Of a stretch of DNA of 64,000 nucleotides, positions 1-10,884 are shown in pieces. Below the pieces are notes generated by a model that worked only from the letters and a program-made list of their open reading frames with translations, ran no database searches and had not been told where the DNA came from. The stretch is taken from positions 17,122,641 through 17,186,640 of the forward strand of contig OX104122.1 in NCBI GenBank assembly GCA_944474755.1, read 5' to 3'. Source of the stretch: Limnoperna fortunei. Taxonomy: Eukaryota > Mollusca > Bivalvia > Mytilida > Modiolidae. How positions within the stretch are numbered: the first letter of the stretch is position 1; each line of letters starts with the position of its first letter. The translations under genes and the position numbers were made by a program.

Positions 1-1405
1 CACCCCTCAACCAACAGCAAAGTGGCCCCTCCCCTTTCTGAAAAATCCTGGATCAGAGACTGTCCGTTAAAAACGTCTAATAATTTAATTCCTGAAATGA
101 GGTAAAACATCATTTAATTAAATTCAATTTAAGCTCACAGTTGTATATAAAATAAAATAAACCCGTACACAAGTAGATGTCGGGCAACATTATACATACA
201 GACACGGTAAATTTAATTTTAAACAGTTGCGCGATCATCAATCAAAAAGACAGCCGCTTGTCGTTATGATTCAATAATAAACCAAAATAATAATTTGATC
301 CTATTCAGCGGGTAATTACCAGCGTGCTCTCTGACAAAACCAAAAATTTCGTCAGGTAAGCCATGCATATCGGGATAAATAGAGAGTCTGTCGTTACATC
401 GGCTTTAATAGGGAACTAGACTTTATTCATCACGATTGACCTGGTAAGTTTGTTTAAATTAAAATCAATTTATCGAGATTGTTTATTATGTAACTTCAGT
501 TTCAACAATAAGTCGACGTATGTGTGTAGTATTTAATATTTTACCTCAAAACAAAATTGTAACTTTCCATTTTTGTGAATATTAGTCCCTAACACATACT
601 TAGATTGTGTTTTGATCTGTATAACCACTGTAAGCTATTATTGGAATTCGTCAGATTTTAGATAGTTTTTTGGTAAATGCAGACAAATTAAGATTTAGAG
701 TCAGAATAGAACTCACAACCAACAGTGTTGACACGCAGCCGTGATGAATTATAACATTCAGCCGCCATCAGTCTGTTATTCCATCAAGGATGCACGGTTT
801 CCGGACATTAATTTCTCATGAGATCTCCGATTATAACAGTTTCTCGTTATGAGAGACTAATGAATATGGGTTGATTTGACTCCGAGTCAAAATTTCTGGA
901 CTTTTTTTTGGCTTATTACTACATCTATTAGATCCATTATAATTTGACAGCTGTTGAAAAATCATTCCCCGCGAAACGTTATAAAAAACGTCAGAAATAT
1001 TTTGGTATACACGGTTAATTGCGTTATGTATATAGTTGAAATTTTCTTCTTTTTTTTTGTTTTACTATAACTTAGCAAAACATCTTGCAAACTGCATGGG
1101 CTTAATACAGTGTTGGTTTACTGGTACCCTTGTCCTTTTTACGATACGTAGTATTCTAGTCTCTTACATCTTTTTCAGTAAGATGTATTCACCGAGTCAT
1201 TAATAATGGAAGATTTCTGTCAATGATCAACATTATTAGATAAAATTTCGTGTATATGTCAGGCATTTCCATGAAAGTTCATAATACGTATTAGTGATAC
1301 TATGTCGTTGATGGCTCCTGTATTATTACCTGAGATATATTAAATAAGTTGTAAATTTAACTGCTAACTCCTTATATTTGTCATCTAATACACCGAGATG
1401 GCTAT
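1..1405. other. unique AT-rich DNA, no gene recognised
   Basis: Low-complexity AT-rich sequence with short T tracts. I saw no open frame bounded by splice sites and no transposon motif. Confidence 0.5.
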
Positions 1406-1485
1406 CATCTTCACTAGCCAACGGTTACGATCCGATAATCTTAAGAGAGGAGGGACCTGATCGTAACACTTGGCTAGCGAAGATG
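1406..1485. repeat. imperfect hairpin, 27-bp arms
   Basis: The arms at 1406-1432 and 1459-1485 are reverse complements at about 24 of 27 positions (core CTAGCCAA / TTGGCTAG), around a 26-bp loop. It lies just upstream of the 29-bp minisatellite. No target duplication was recognised, so it may be a small foldback relic or a structured RNA; undecided. Confidence 0.6.
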
Positions 1486-1514
1486 GATGGCTATATAACA
1501 CTATTGAATTAGTC

Positions 1515-2740
1515 TGTTTAATACAGTGGCTTCCAAAAACTCCTGGTTATAGTGGATTCCACCAACTCCTAGTTAATATAGTGGTTTCCGCCAACTCCTG
1601 GTTAATATAGTGGTTTCTACCAACTCCTAGTTAATACCGTGGTTTCCACCATCTCCTGGTTAATATAGTGGTTTCCACAAACTCATGGTTTATACAGCGG
1701 TTTCTACAAACTCCTGGTTAATACAGTGGTTTCCACCATCTCCTGGTTAATATAGTGGTTTCCACAAACTCATAGTTTATACAGAGGTTTAAACAAACTC
1801 ATAGTTTATACAGCGGTTTCTACAAACCCCTGGTTAATACAGTGGTTTCTACCAACTCCTAGTTAATATAGTGGTTTCCACAAACTCATGGTTTATACAG
1901 TGGTTTCTACAAACTCCTGGTTAATACCGTGGTTTCCACCATTTCCTGGTTAATATAGTGGTTTCAACAAACTACTGGTTAATAAAGTGGGTTCCACCAA
2001 CTCATGGTTAATATAGCGGTTTCCACCAACTCCTGGTTAATACAGTGGTTTCAACCAACTCCTGGTTAATATATCGGTTTCCACCAACTCCTGGTTAATA
2101 TAGTGGTTTCCACAAACTCATGGTTACTACAGTGGTTTCTACAAACTCCTGGTTAACACTATCGTCTCTACCAACTCCCGGTTAATGCTATCATCTCTAC
2201 CAACTCCTAGTTAATGTTATCGTCTTTACCAACTTCTAGTTAACACTGTCGTCTCTACCAACTGCTGGTTAACACTATGGTCTCTACCAACACCTAGTTA
2301 TTACTATCGCCTATATCAACGCCTGGTTAACACTTTTGTCTCTACCAACTCCCGGTTAATGCTATTGTCTCTACTATATTCTGGTTAACACTATCGTCTC
2401 TACCAACTCACGGTTAATGCTATCATCTCTACCAACTCCTAGTTAATGTTATCGTCTTTACCAACTGCTGGTTAACACTATGGTCTCTACCAACACCTAG
2501 TTATTACTATCGCCTATATCAACGCCTGGTTAACACTTTTGTCTCTACCAACTCCCGGTTAATGCTATTGTCTCTACTATATTCTGGTTAACACTATCGT
2601 CTCTACCAACTCACGGTTAATGCTATCATCTCTACCAACTCCTAGTTAATGTTATCGTCTTTACCAACTGCTGGTTACTTCTACTGTCTCTTCCAAATCT
2701 TTGTTAACACTATCTTTTCTACCAAAACCTGGTTAACACT
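1515..2740 (+). repeat. 29-bp minisatellite, block 1
   Basis: About 42 units of 29 bp with the core CTCCTGGTTAA. The first half carries a TATAGTGGTTTCCACC-type variant. From about 2150 the units switch to ACACTATCGTCTCTACC. A group of several units near 2280-2420 recurs near 2470-2610, so amplification also occurred in multi-unit blocks. No coding meaning is apparent, because 29 bp does not keep frame. Confidence 0.93.
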
Positions 2741-3130
2741 ATTTATTATATAGATAGAGATGAAATATCGAATTTTCCGAGTGACAGAAATCACGGTAAA
2801 TCACATGTGAAAATTATCGTTTATTTTCACTCTCGGGTTTTTTCCCGCCAAAACGTCACAATGGTTTTGTACTATACAGATATTCAACCGCCGTTCATAA
2901 AATTTAGGATTAAGCATGAAAATTTTACGAAAACAATTTTGATCTATATAATAAATAGGATAATCAATTGGGCATCGTGAATATCCAAAATATGATCACT
3001 CGTGCATGAATAAAGCATCAGATTAAACTCGTGCGCGGAACAAGTTCCGCGCACTCGTTTAATCAGATGCGTTATGCGGCACTCGTGATCATATTTTGGA
3101 TATTCACTCCGCCCAATTAATTATCCTATA
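2741..3130. mobile_element. composite hairpin insertion inside the 29-bp array
   Basis: The array stops at GGTTAACACTAT and resumes at CGCCTCTACC, so this block interrupts a unit. It has two parts. First, 2741-2954 is bounded by a 13-bp inverted repeat, TTATTATATAGAT at 2741-2753 and its complement at 2942-2954. Second, 2955-3130 is a near-perfect palindrome with arms of about 87 bp centred at 3042/3043, whose tip is GTGCGCGGAAC / GTTCCGCGCAC. There is no coding capacity. A MITE or foldback-type DNA element fits best; the superfamily is unknown. Confidence 0.72.
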
Positions 3131-3880
3131 ACGCCTCTACCAACTCCTGGTTAATTCTATCGTCTCTTCCAAATCTTTGTTAACACTATAATTTCTACCA
3201 ACTCCTGGTTAACACTATCGCCTCTACTAACACCTGGTTAATTCTATCGTCTCTTCCAAATCTTTGTTAACACTATAATTTCTACCAACTCCTGGTTAAC
3301 ACTATCGCCTCTACTAACACCTGGTTAATTCTATCGTCTCTTCCAAATCTTTGTTAACACTATCATTTCTACCAACTCCTGGTTAACACTATCGCCTCTA
3401 CTAACACCTGGTTAATTCTATCGTCTCTTCCAAATCTTTGTTAACACTATCATTTCTACCAACTCCTGGTTAACACTATCGCCTCTACTAACACCTGGTT
3501 AATTCTATCGTCTCTTCCAAATCTTTGTTAACACTATCATTTCTACCAACTCCTGGTTAACACTATCGCCTCTACTAACACCTGGTTAATTCTATCGTCT
3601 CTTCCAAATCTTTGTTAACACTATAATTTCTACCAACTCCTGGTTAACACTATCGCCTCTACTAACACCTGGTTAATTCTATCGTCTCTTCCAAATCTTT
3701 GTTAACACTATCATTTCTACCAACTCCTGGTGCACACTATCGCCTCTACTAACACCTGGTTAATTCTATCGTCTCTTCCAAATCTTTGTTAACACTATCG
3801 TTTCTACCAACTCCTGGTTAACACTATCGCCTCTACTAACACCTGGTTAATTCTATCGTCTCTACCAACTCACAAAATGG
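3131..3880 (+). repeat. 29-bp minisatellite, block 2, with 87-bp higher-order units
   Basis: The 29-bp family continues but is organised as trimers. Three variants (TCGTCTCTTCCAAATC, TTTCTACCAACTCC and CGCCTCTACTAACACC types) recur in order every 87 bp, about eight times. Copies are nearly identical, with only A/C changes in TATAATTTC versus TATCATTTC, implying recent amplification of the trimer. Confidence 0.92.
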
Positions 3881-3884
3881 TGTC

Positions 3885-4645
3885 AAATTCATGGTAACTT
3901 TACCAAGGAAAAAATCAATGTCGACAGCATACTAGTATAATATGCAGTATTTTATTGTTTAGTAGAGTTTGACTGTTGAGCTCCCCCTGTTTTATTGTTC
4001 GAAAATATTACGCCCAGTGGGAAATTAAACAGATATATCATTGCGTCTAGTTTTTATCCAGTCGGATTACTTCTTAAAAAAACCTATCAAGTGGCAATCC
4101 ATGGTCAAATAAAGTCCGACTCGAGCATCCTTGCCTTGATTGTTTTGTTTAACGTTAGGCGAGCGGACAACTATATTTAGCACGAGAACAAGTTAACAAA
4201 CCATTAATCTAGATGAAAACAGGATTGAATGAGCACACAGTTTTGACTGTCAGCAGCCGAGCTGCTTGGAGACTCCAAGCTAACTGCATGTAAAATGTCC
4301 CTTTTGGCAACAATTATAAGGTTATTGTTTCTTACCCAAATCTGTATACTTCAGCAGTGTCACTCAAAATGTAATTCAACTGTTGTTCTCGTTCTAAATA
4401 TTTATCGAATACACATATAAACCCCTCTTAACAAAAAGGTACTACACTATCTATAGAGTATACGCTGCTTGTTTTGCAGAGAGCAATACAGTTATTTAAT
4501 GGGCAGTAGGACAATTTACTGGATACTGGGAACAGGTGATCGAACTACTGACTAAGGCCAATATATCACTCTCACTCTAAGTATAGTATGATAAAACATG
4601 TGTTAAACAGCACATCTGGATTATTATACAGTTATTAAACTGCAC
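3885..4645. repeat. 0.76-kb duplicated segment, copy 1
   Basis: It runs from AAATTCATGGTAAC to TTATTAAACTGCAC and is nearly identical to 5297-6064. Both flanks are 29-bp array. The two copies encode near-identical peptides of 61 and 67 residues with no recognisable domain (TTRRADNY-like ends), which I do not consider evidence of a gene. Copy 1 lacks about 14 bp present in copy 2 near 5921. Confidence 0.9.
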
Positions 4646-5040
4646 TATCATCTCTACCAACTGTTATCGTCTTAACCAACTTCTGGTTAACACTGTCGTC
4701 TCTACCAACTCCTGGTTAATTCTACCGTCTCTTCCAAATCTTTGTTAACACTATCGTTTCTACCAACTCCTGGTTAACACTATCGCCACTACTAACTGTG
4801 GTTTATTCTATCGTCTCTACCAACTTCTGGTTAACACTATCGTTTCCATTAACTCGGGGTTAACACTATCGTCTCTAACAACTTCTGGTTAACACTATCG
4901 TTTCCATTAACTCCTGGTTAACACTCTCGTCTCTACCAACTTCTGGTTAACACTATCGTCTCTACCAACTTCTGGTTAACACTATCGTTTCCATTAACTC
5001 AGGGTTAACACTATCGTCTCTACCAACTCCCAAAATGGTG
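4646..5040 (+). repeat. 29-bp minisatellite, block 3
   Basis: About 13 units of the same 29-bp family, more diverged (ACACTATCGTTTCCATTAACTC and ACTTCTGGTTA variants). It ends CCAACTCCCAAAATGGTG, matching the end of block 2 (CCAACTCACAAAATGGTG), so array and segment were duplicated together. Confidence 0.9.
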
Positions 5041-5296
5041 CGCAATAAATCTAATATGTAAACCACACTTTTTTCAATTTTTCTGTTTTGCGATGGAATA
5101 CTAAACATAATTTTAAGTAAGAACATAAATTAGAAAGCAGAAAACCTCGAATGTTTTGTTTGTAAGATTCGAATATTTATTTCACATATATTAAGCCACT
5201 AAGTGACAGTAAATATTTTTATACTTACACCTATCATTTAAGAATTAATGAACTGTATTGGATTTCCTTGTAAGTAGGCAAAGTGTTAATTGTGTA
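5041..5296. other. 256-bp spacer present only before segment copy 2
   Basis: In copy 1 the array end is followed within a few bases by the duplicated segment. Here 256 bp of AT-rich DNA intervenes. It is either an insertion or the ancestral state deleted from copy 1. No gene was seen. Confidence 0.6.
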
Positions 5297-6064
5297 AAAT
5301 TCATGGTAACTTTACCAATAAAAAAATCAATGTCGACAGCTTATAATATGCAGTATTTTATTGTTTAGTAGAGTTTGACTGTTGAGCTCCCCCTTTTTTA
5401 TTGTTCAAAATATTACGCCCTGTGGGAAATTAAACAGCTATATCATTGCGTTTATTTTTTATCCAGTCGGATTACTTCTTAAAAAAACAGACCAGTTGGC
5501 AATCCATGGTCAAATAAAGTCCGACTCGAGCATCCTTGCCTTGATTGTTTTGTTTAACGTTAGGCGAGCGGACAACTATTTTTAGCACGAGAACAAGTTA
5601 ACAAACCATTAATCTAGATGAAAACAGGATTGAATGAGCACACAGTTTTGACTGTCAGTAGCCGAGCTGCTTGGAGACTCCAAGCTAACTGCATGTAAAA
5701 TGTCCCTTTTGGCAACAATTATAAGGTTATTGTTTCTTACCCAAATCTGTATACTTCAGCAGTGTCACTCAAAATGTAATTCAACTGTTGTTCTCGTTCT
5801 AAATATTTATCGAATACACATATAAACCCCTCTTTAAAAAAGGGTACTACACTATCTATAGAGAATACGCTGCTTGTTTAGCAGAGAGCAATACAGTTAT
5901 TTAATGGGCAGTAGGACAATACACCAGAATACTTTTACTGGATACTGGGAACAGGTGATCGAACTACTGACTAAGGCCAATATATCACTCTCACTCTAAG
6001 TATAGTATGATAAAACATGTGTTAAACAGCACATCTGGATTATTATACAGTTATTAAACTGCAC
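5297..6064. repeat. 0.76-kb duplicated segment, copy 2
   Basis: Partner of 3885-4645, with identical order and matching ends (ACTGCAC). After it the sequence becomes unique (CGAGGGATG...) and the 29-bp array does not resume. Confidence 0.9.
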
Positions 6065-6227
6065 CGAGGGATGTAGAGGTATACTGCACAACTTGATATT
6101 ATGGTACACTTTGTATTTAAAAGTCAAGTTAAAGTAATCATGAATTTCGTTGTATAGAAAACCGCGCGAAAAGTAATCAGTAATATTCCGGTCAATTTCA
6201 ACAGGTCACGCCTTTAATTCCAAATTT

Positions 6228-6892
6228 GGAAAAATCGCAAAGGAAACCGACCGAACAACAAGAGCCGAAAGTCAGAGACAATTACAAATATGGATATATA
6301 CAAACATATACAACGCGAAACAAAAACCAAAAGCACAAAACAGAGAGTAACCCGAAAACAATAAAAACCAAGGGTGCACTCAGGTGAACCGGAAGAGTAA
6401 GCAGTGGCTGCCTCTAATTAGACAAAAGTCGAGTTACACATTGTCATGTCGAGGAAAAAGTAAAATCTAGGAACAGGAAAGACTATCTATGACTCAGCGA
6501 AAATGTCCGATCGTATCTGAGAGATTAATTTCCAATAACGATCAATTAAGTAATGGTGACGACCAAAGAACTTCTGAAGAGATAACATCAACCTATAGGT
6601 ACAACAAATCCTTGTTTTATTAGTTTAGAAGTCAACAGCAGTGAACGGTCCAGAAAATCGGATTACCGATCGCATGATCTAGAATAACGTATAGGTTGTG
6701 AAACACAATACGCTGGACGGCTGCTGGAATGTTGCTTGTGATGAACGGGAAGTTGACAATTGGGAAAGTTGAAGTCATCACGTTTGTCGTAGGGTCTAGT
6801 TGTATAACTATAAAATTATAATGATCCGATAATCGGACTGCACTTTCGGCGTTAGTATCGTTGGTTAAGCCGGTTGTCGAATTAAATCCCAA
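6228..6892 (-). mobile_element. RT-retroelement 3' end, frameshifted relic (copy 1)
   Basis: On the minus strand this encodes the C-terminal part of a reverse-transcriptase-type protein: FPIVNFPFITSNIPAA, then after a frameshift an RYSRSC..DFLDRSLLLT-like stretch, then LIDRY and SQIRSDIFAES followed by a stop near 6494. The last part and about 250 bp of 3' sequence match the plus-strand copy at 22673-23090. From family knowledge, the FPIVNFPFI.SNIPAA and RHHDLVDRY motifs are frequent in RT elements of molluscs. I suspect a Penelope-like element, but that assignment is from memory. Frameshifts and stops make it a dead copy; the N-terminal RT half is missing. Confidence 0.75.
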
Positions 6893-7751
6893 TTTAATAT
6901 TATTTACAATTTATCATTTATTATTACTAATTATTAAAGCTGTTATTATAATACTTATATGTATTATAAAATATCGAATAAATTAATAATAATAAATCAC
7001 CAAAGTTGACGAACACGAAATAGACCATGATACAAGAACTATATAAAAAATTTTGAAATATGCAAAACGCATTTGATTGTTACATTTACAATGTTTTTTT
7101 ATTGATCTTTCTAAATATAATACACAAGTGGTAGACGTTGACATTTTGTGTCAATAGTTTATTTGTTGCGAGTTTAATTTATTTCTTAATATTTTTATTT
7201 CATTTTCTATATTAATAAATGAGTTGTTAATATTGTTAAACAAGGAATATATTTTACTTTCACGCCTTGCCATTGATGAGTTGGGTATTAGACACACCTT
7301 TAAAATCTCCCACTAATTACATAGTTACAGACATACAAGTGTAATTAATAAGTAATATCGGTGTAAAGAAAGTAAATAAGACACTAAATCCCAGCATCAC
7401 TGGCACTAATGTGCTTACCATTGACATAATAACGTGTACCTGTTCACATTTAATTCCTACGTCATAGAGAACAAAATGAAAGGAACCCTGTCAAGCGTAA
7501 CGTGTCGTTATATCGTCTACAATTATTATGTAGATTAAGAATATATAAGAATCGTGTAACGATTGTAAAGGTGAGAGACATATGATTACACGTCTCTGTA
7601 AAGGATAACCTTATTTGAAAAAAAAAAATTAATTAACAGTTAATGTGGTAATATTATTCAATCTCTTAAGTCAATACGTGGACATTTAGAAATAAAACAA
7701 ACCCTTTTTATTGTAAATTATTACAAACTTTATCAGATATCTAAAACGAAT

Positions 7752-7756
<5 letters not shown>
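6893..7756. other. AT-rich unique DNA
   Basis: Mostly A/T runs. No exon, inverted repeat or transposon motif was recognised. Confidence 0.5.

Positions 7757-7813
<57 letters not shown>
7757..7813 (+). repeat. (TC)n microsatellite
   Basis: 57 bp of uninterrupted TC dinucleotides. Confidence 0.98.
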
Positions 7814-7815
<2 letters not shown>

Positions 7816-7911
7816 AACTTAAACTTTATAACCTGACTATTTTTTCATTTCATTTCTTAGTTTCGTTTAATGAGAAGTGAAAATAACAGTGAAAGCCAAC
7901 TGTGTAGAATT

Positions 7912-7912
7912 G

Positions 7913-7943
<31 letters not shown>
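7912..7943 (+). repeat. (AATC)n microsatellite
   Basis: About eight perfect AATC tetramers. The same motif recurs at 10837-10884 and, briefly, near 24903. Confidence 0.97.
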
Positions 7944-8171
7944 GTATTTTTCTCATCAAAAACTATATAAGGTTGTATGTTAGTACTATGCAGTTATTCA
8001 GGCGAGCAGCTCCAAGGGAGAGCCGTGGTTGAGTCGAAGATCTCTAGCTTCTGTTTTGCTAGTCATGTTTTCTAAGTTAGAATTAAGTGACAAAATGTAA
8101 CATTTTTAATCGTTATCCATGCTTTGGCTTAATCCGCCCTGGTAAGGAAGTTCTATATTTTATTTTACTAG

Positions 8172-8236
8172 AAAAGATTATGTCGAATATTCCAGGAACA
8201 GGAGACATATGATGCATATCAGCAAGATTTTTAGCG
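8172..8236 (+). CDS. exon 1 of the cysteine-rich gene (5' UTR and signal start)
   Basis: The acceptor-like TTTTATTTTACTAG precedes 8172 and a perfect donor G|GTAAGT follows 8236 (phase 1). Tandem ATGs lie at 8209 and 8212. A short upstream ATG frame at 8180 ends at 8212. The coding frame is also open upstream of 8209, so the start could lie in an earlier exon; I chose 8209 because it gives a signal peptide once joined to exon 2. Confidence 0.45.
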
Positions 8237-10837
8237 GTAAGTCGTTAAAAAATACAACGAAAGTATCATTAAATAATGACGACTTGGGTTGCTGTTAACA
8301 TCGCCTTAATATGTAACTTTATGTAGTTTAAAACTGGGAGAGATATATAAAGGGTATATATGTCTCTACAAATTTCCTTGAATTATAAAATCGTGGTCCT
8401 AAAGATTATATAATTATCCAAATATATAAATTATCCAAACTTGTAGGAAATGTGTTCGGACCTAACTGTAGATAATTACCCACATGTACCCCCAAAACAT
8501 GGTCTATAAATTAAAAATCAAGATAAAAAGAACAATTTCTTTTGGCCCGATTCCTACAAAACCTACATTCATAGTTTATTTTCAAATCCCAGAAAACATG
8601 GTTTCCACTTGCACTTAAATTGAATTGGAACTTTTTGTGATGGAGTGGGGACTTGTAAGCGGAGCTGCAATTACTGAGGAGGAGAGTATAGGTGGGGTTT
8701 ATTCACGAACAGGGCTGTATATGGTAATATTTGATCTTTATTGGAAGAGCTGTACTAATATTCGGGGGGGGGGGGGCGGAATCATGCAAAGCTTTTCGTT
8801 CTCGTCATTTACTTATCGACAGAGCATTATAAAACTTCGTATTCATAGAAGATTTCATCCTCACAAGTCAGGGTTTCTGTGTCCACATGTGTCCACGAAA
8901 CCCTGACAAACTTAGCTAGGAAATTCCCGATCTATTTTGATTGGCTACATCATACCTTAATGTAGCTAATCAAAAGCTCGCTTTCATTCACGACTTGGTT
9001 AGGGGATCCCGATTAAACCAAACGGATGTGTTGCGTAGACCATGTGAAATTCAGCGTATTTTGTACAGTAGTGTTTATAGTTTGTTATTTCCGCGTTATT
9101 ATTTAGTTGCGTTACGTTTTCTTCACACTCGAGAATGAGTAAGAATGACTACTGCCAAACACTTTCTTCTTTCAAGCAATTTCATTAGTTGATATTTTGA
9201 AGGATTGACGTCATACGAAAATTTTCTAGCCCGGGAATTTCCTAGCTTAGTTTGTCAGGGTTTCGTGGACACGTGTGGACACAGAAACCCTGACTTGTGA
9301 GGATGAGAAGATGTATCAATAAATAATGTTTTGAAGCCGTGATCATGGGGTCGGCATTGTACCCGATTTAATACTTATGGCACGCCGTTCTCGTCAAAAG
9401 TATGATTCAAAATATCATCACAAATTCACACTCACAATTTTTAATTACGCAGTCAAAATAAAAATATGCACTCAAAATTAAAATATGCACTCAAAATTTT
9501 AAGAAAACACACTAAAAAGGTAGATTGAAATTACATGTTTTAACGGTATATTTTGTCCATCATTGAAAAAACTTGGTTCGATTTCTAGACAGAACATTTT
9601 TCATCATAAAAATAGCGGCTAAAAAGATCTATTTAAGAAATAGATTATTGCAAGCGGATTCTATGTAAATTGTAACATGGTCGGAACTATGTTCGCATAT
9701 AGTTAAATTGCAGCAATCTATTTCTTAATTAGAATATGTCTAACATTTGCAATATTGTTTTAAAACCCAATAAGATTATATCCCAAAACACCATGTTACG
9801 TCAAGCACATAAAATTTACATAAAAATATATACACATCATTTTTATTGAATTTACGTTTAACGTTAGCATAAAAATTAATAAAATATTAGTTAAGGGGAT
9901 GCAGGACACTTTCACTGTAAATAATTTGTCAATGAATTATCTTTAAATTCGCCAAATAGTTAGTTTTTTATACAAGTTATCATAATTCAAAATAAAAAAT
10001 AGGGGTTTCAGAGCTTATTTTCGAGGGGTTGAGCACTGAAATTTTTAATTTTCATACATATTATACAGAGAAAAGAATAAAAAAGCACTAAAATAAAAGA
10101 TTACAAAAATTCTGTCCAATGAAATTTTTTGAATTTTTGATATAATGTCAAGCAATTGGTATAAATTTTAGTGATAGAAAGAAAAATATGGGTCTCTGAG
10201 TTAATTTTTTTCAATTGGGTAAAAACTAGTCAAAAGGCTAAAAAATGGTATTATTTGGTCAAAATTACCTACCTTGTAAAAAATTTCATTTTCATTATAT
10301 TTGCCAATACCAAACTCATTTGAACAAAAACTTTTTATTTCAACCATTAATGAATTGAAGTAATAATATAGGTAAAAGACTTTCATTCTTATTTTAAATT
10401 TTTTTGAAATTAAGAAACTAATAATGAAAGAAATTATTATTAAATTTACCATAAATGTTCTATCTTTTTTGAAATTTTCACAAAAAATGGCGGATGGTTT
10501 CCTGCATCCCCTTAAATGGTATTTGTTCTAGTTATAGTTGAGCTTATGACGTCGGAATTCTTACTATGACGTCAACTGAGGGTTCTATATGCTCATTAGA
10601 AACCTGATTTTCTTTATTTTTCAGTCTTTCATATTTTAGCAGAAATAATTGCTCAAGATTGTGGACCTGTAGTATCTTGTATTACAGGTTACGGGGGCTC
10701 GGTACCGATTACCAACCTACCTGATTTTAGCGCCTTCCACCCTCTTTCTTACAGAGCCTTTCTGCAGACTATTTGTAGGTACGGTAACTTGTAACATCAG
10801 TTGACACCTGTCGTGTCGACACACAATAACGTTAAAG

Positions 10838-10884
<47 letters not shown>

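Noticed and set aside
3995..5585. paired 61- and 67-codon frames as a duplicated gene
   Set aside because: Their similarity follows from the DNA duplication itself; no ATG-based conservation pattern or domain.
8625..8906. 93-codon frame as a gene
   Set aside because: Runs through a G-tract and into the foldback arm; no motif.
10201..10452. 83-codon minus frame as a transposase fragment
   Set aside because: AT-driven low-complexity sequence (F/I/K/N-rich) inside the TTAA MITE; no catalytic motif.
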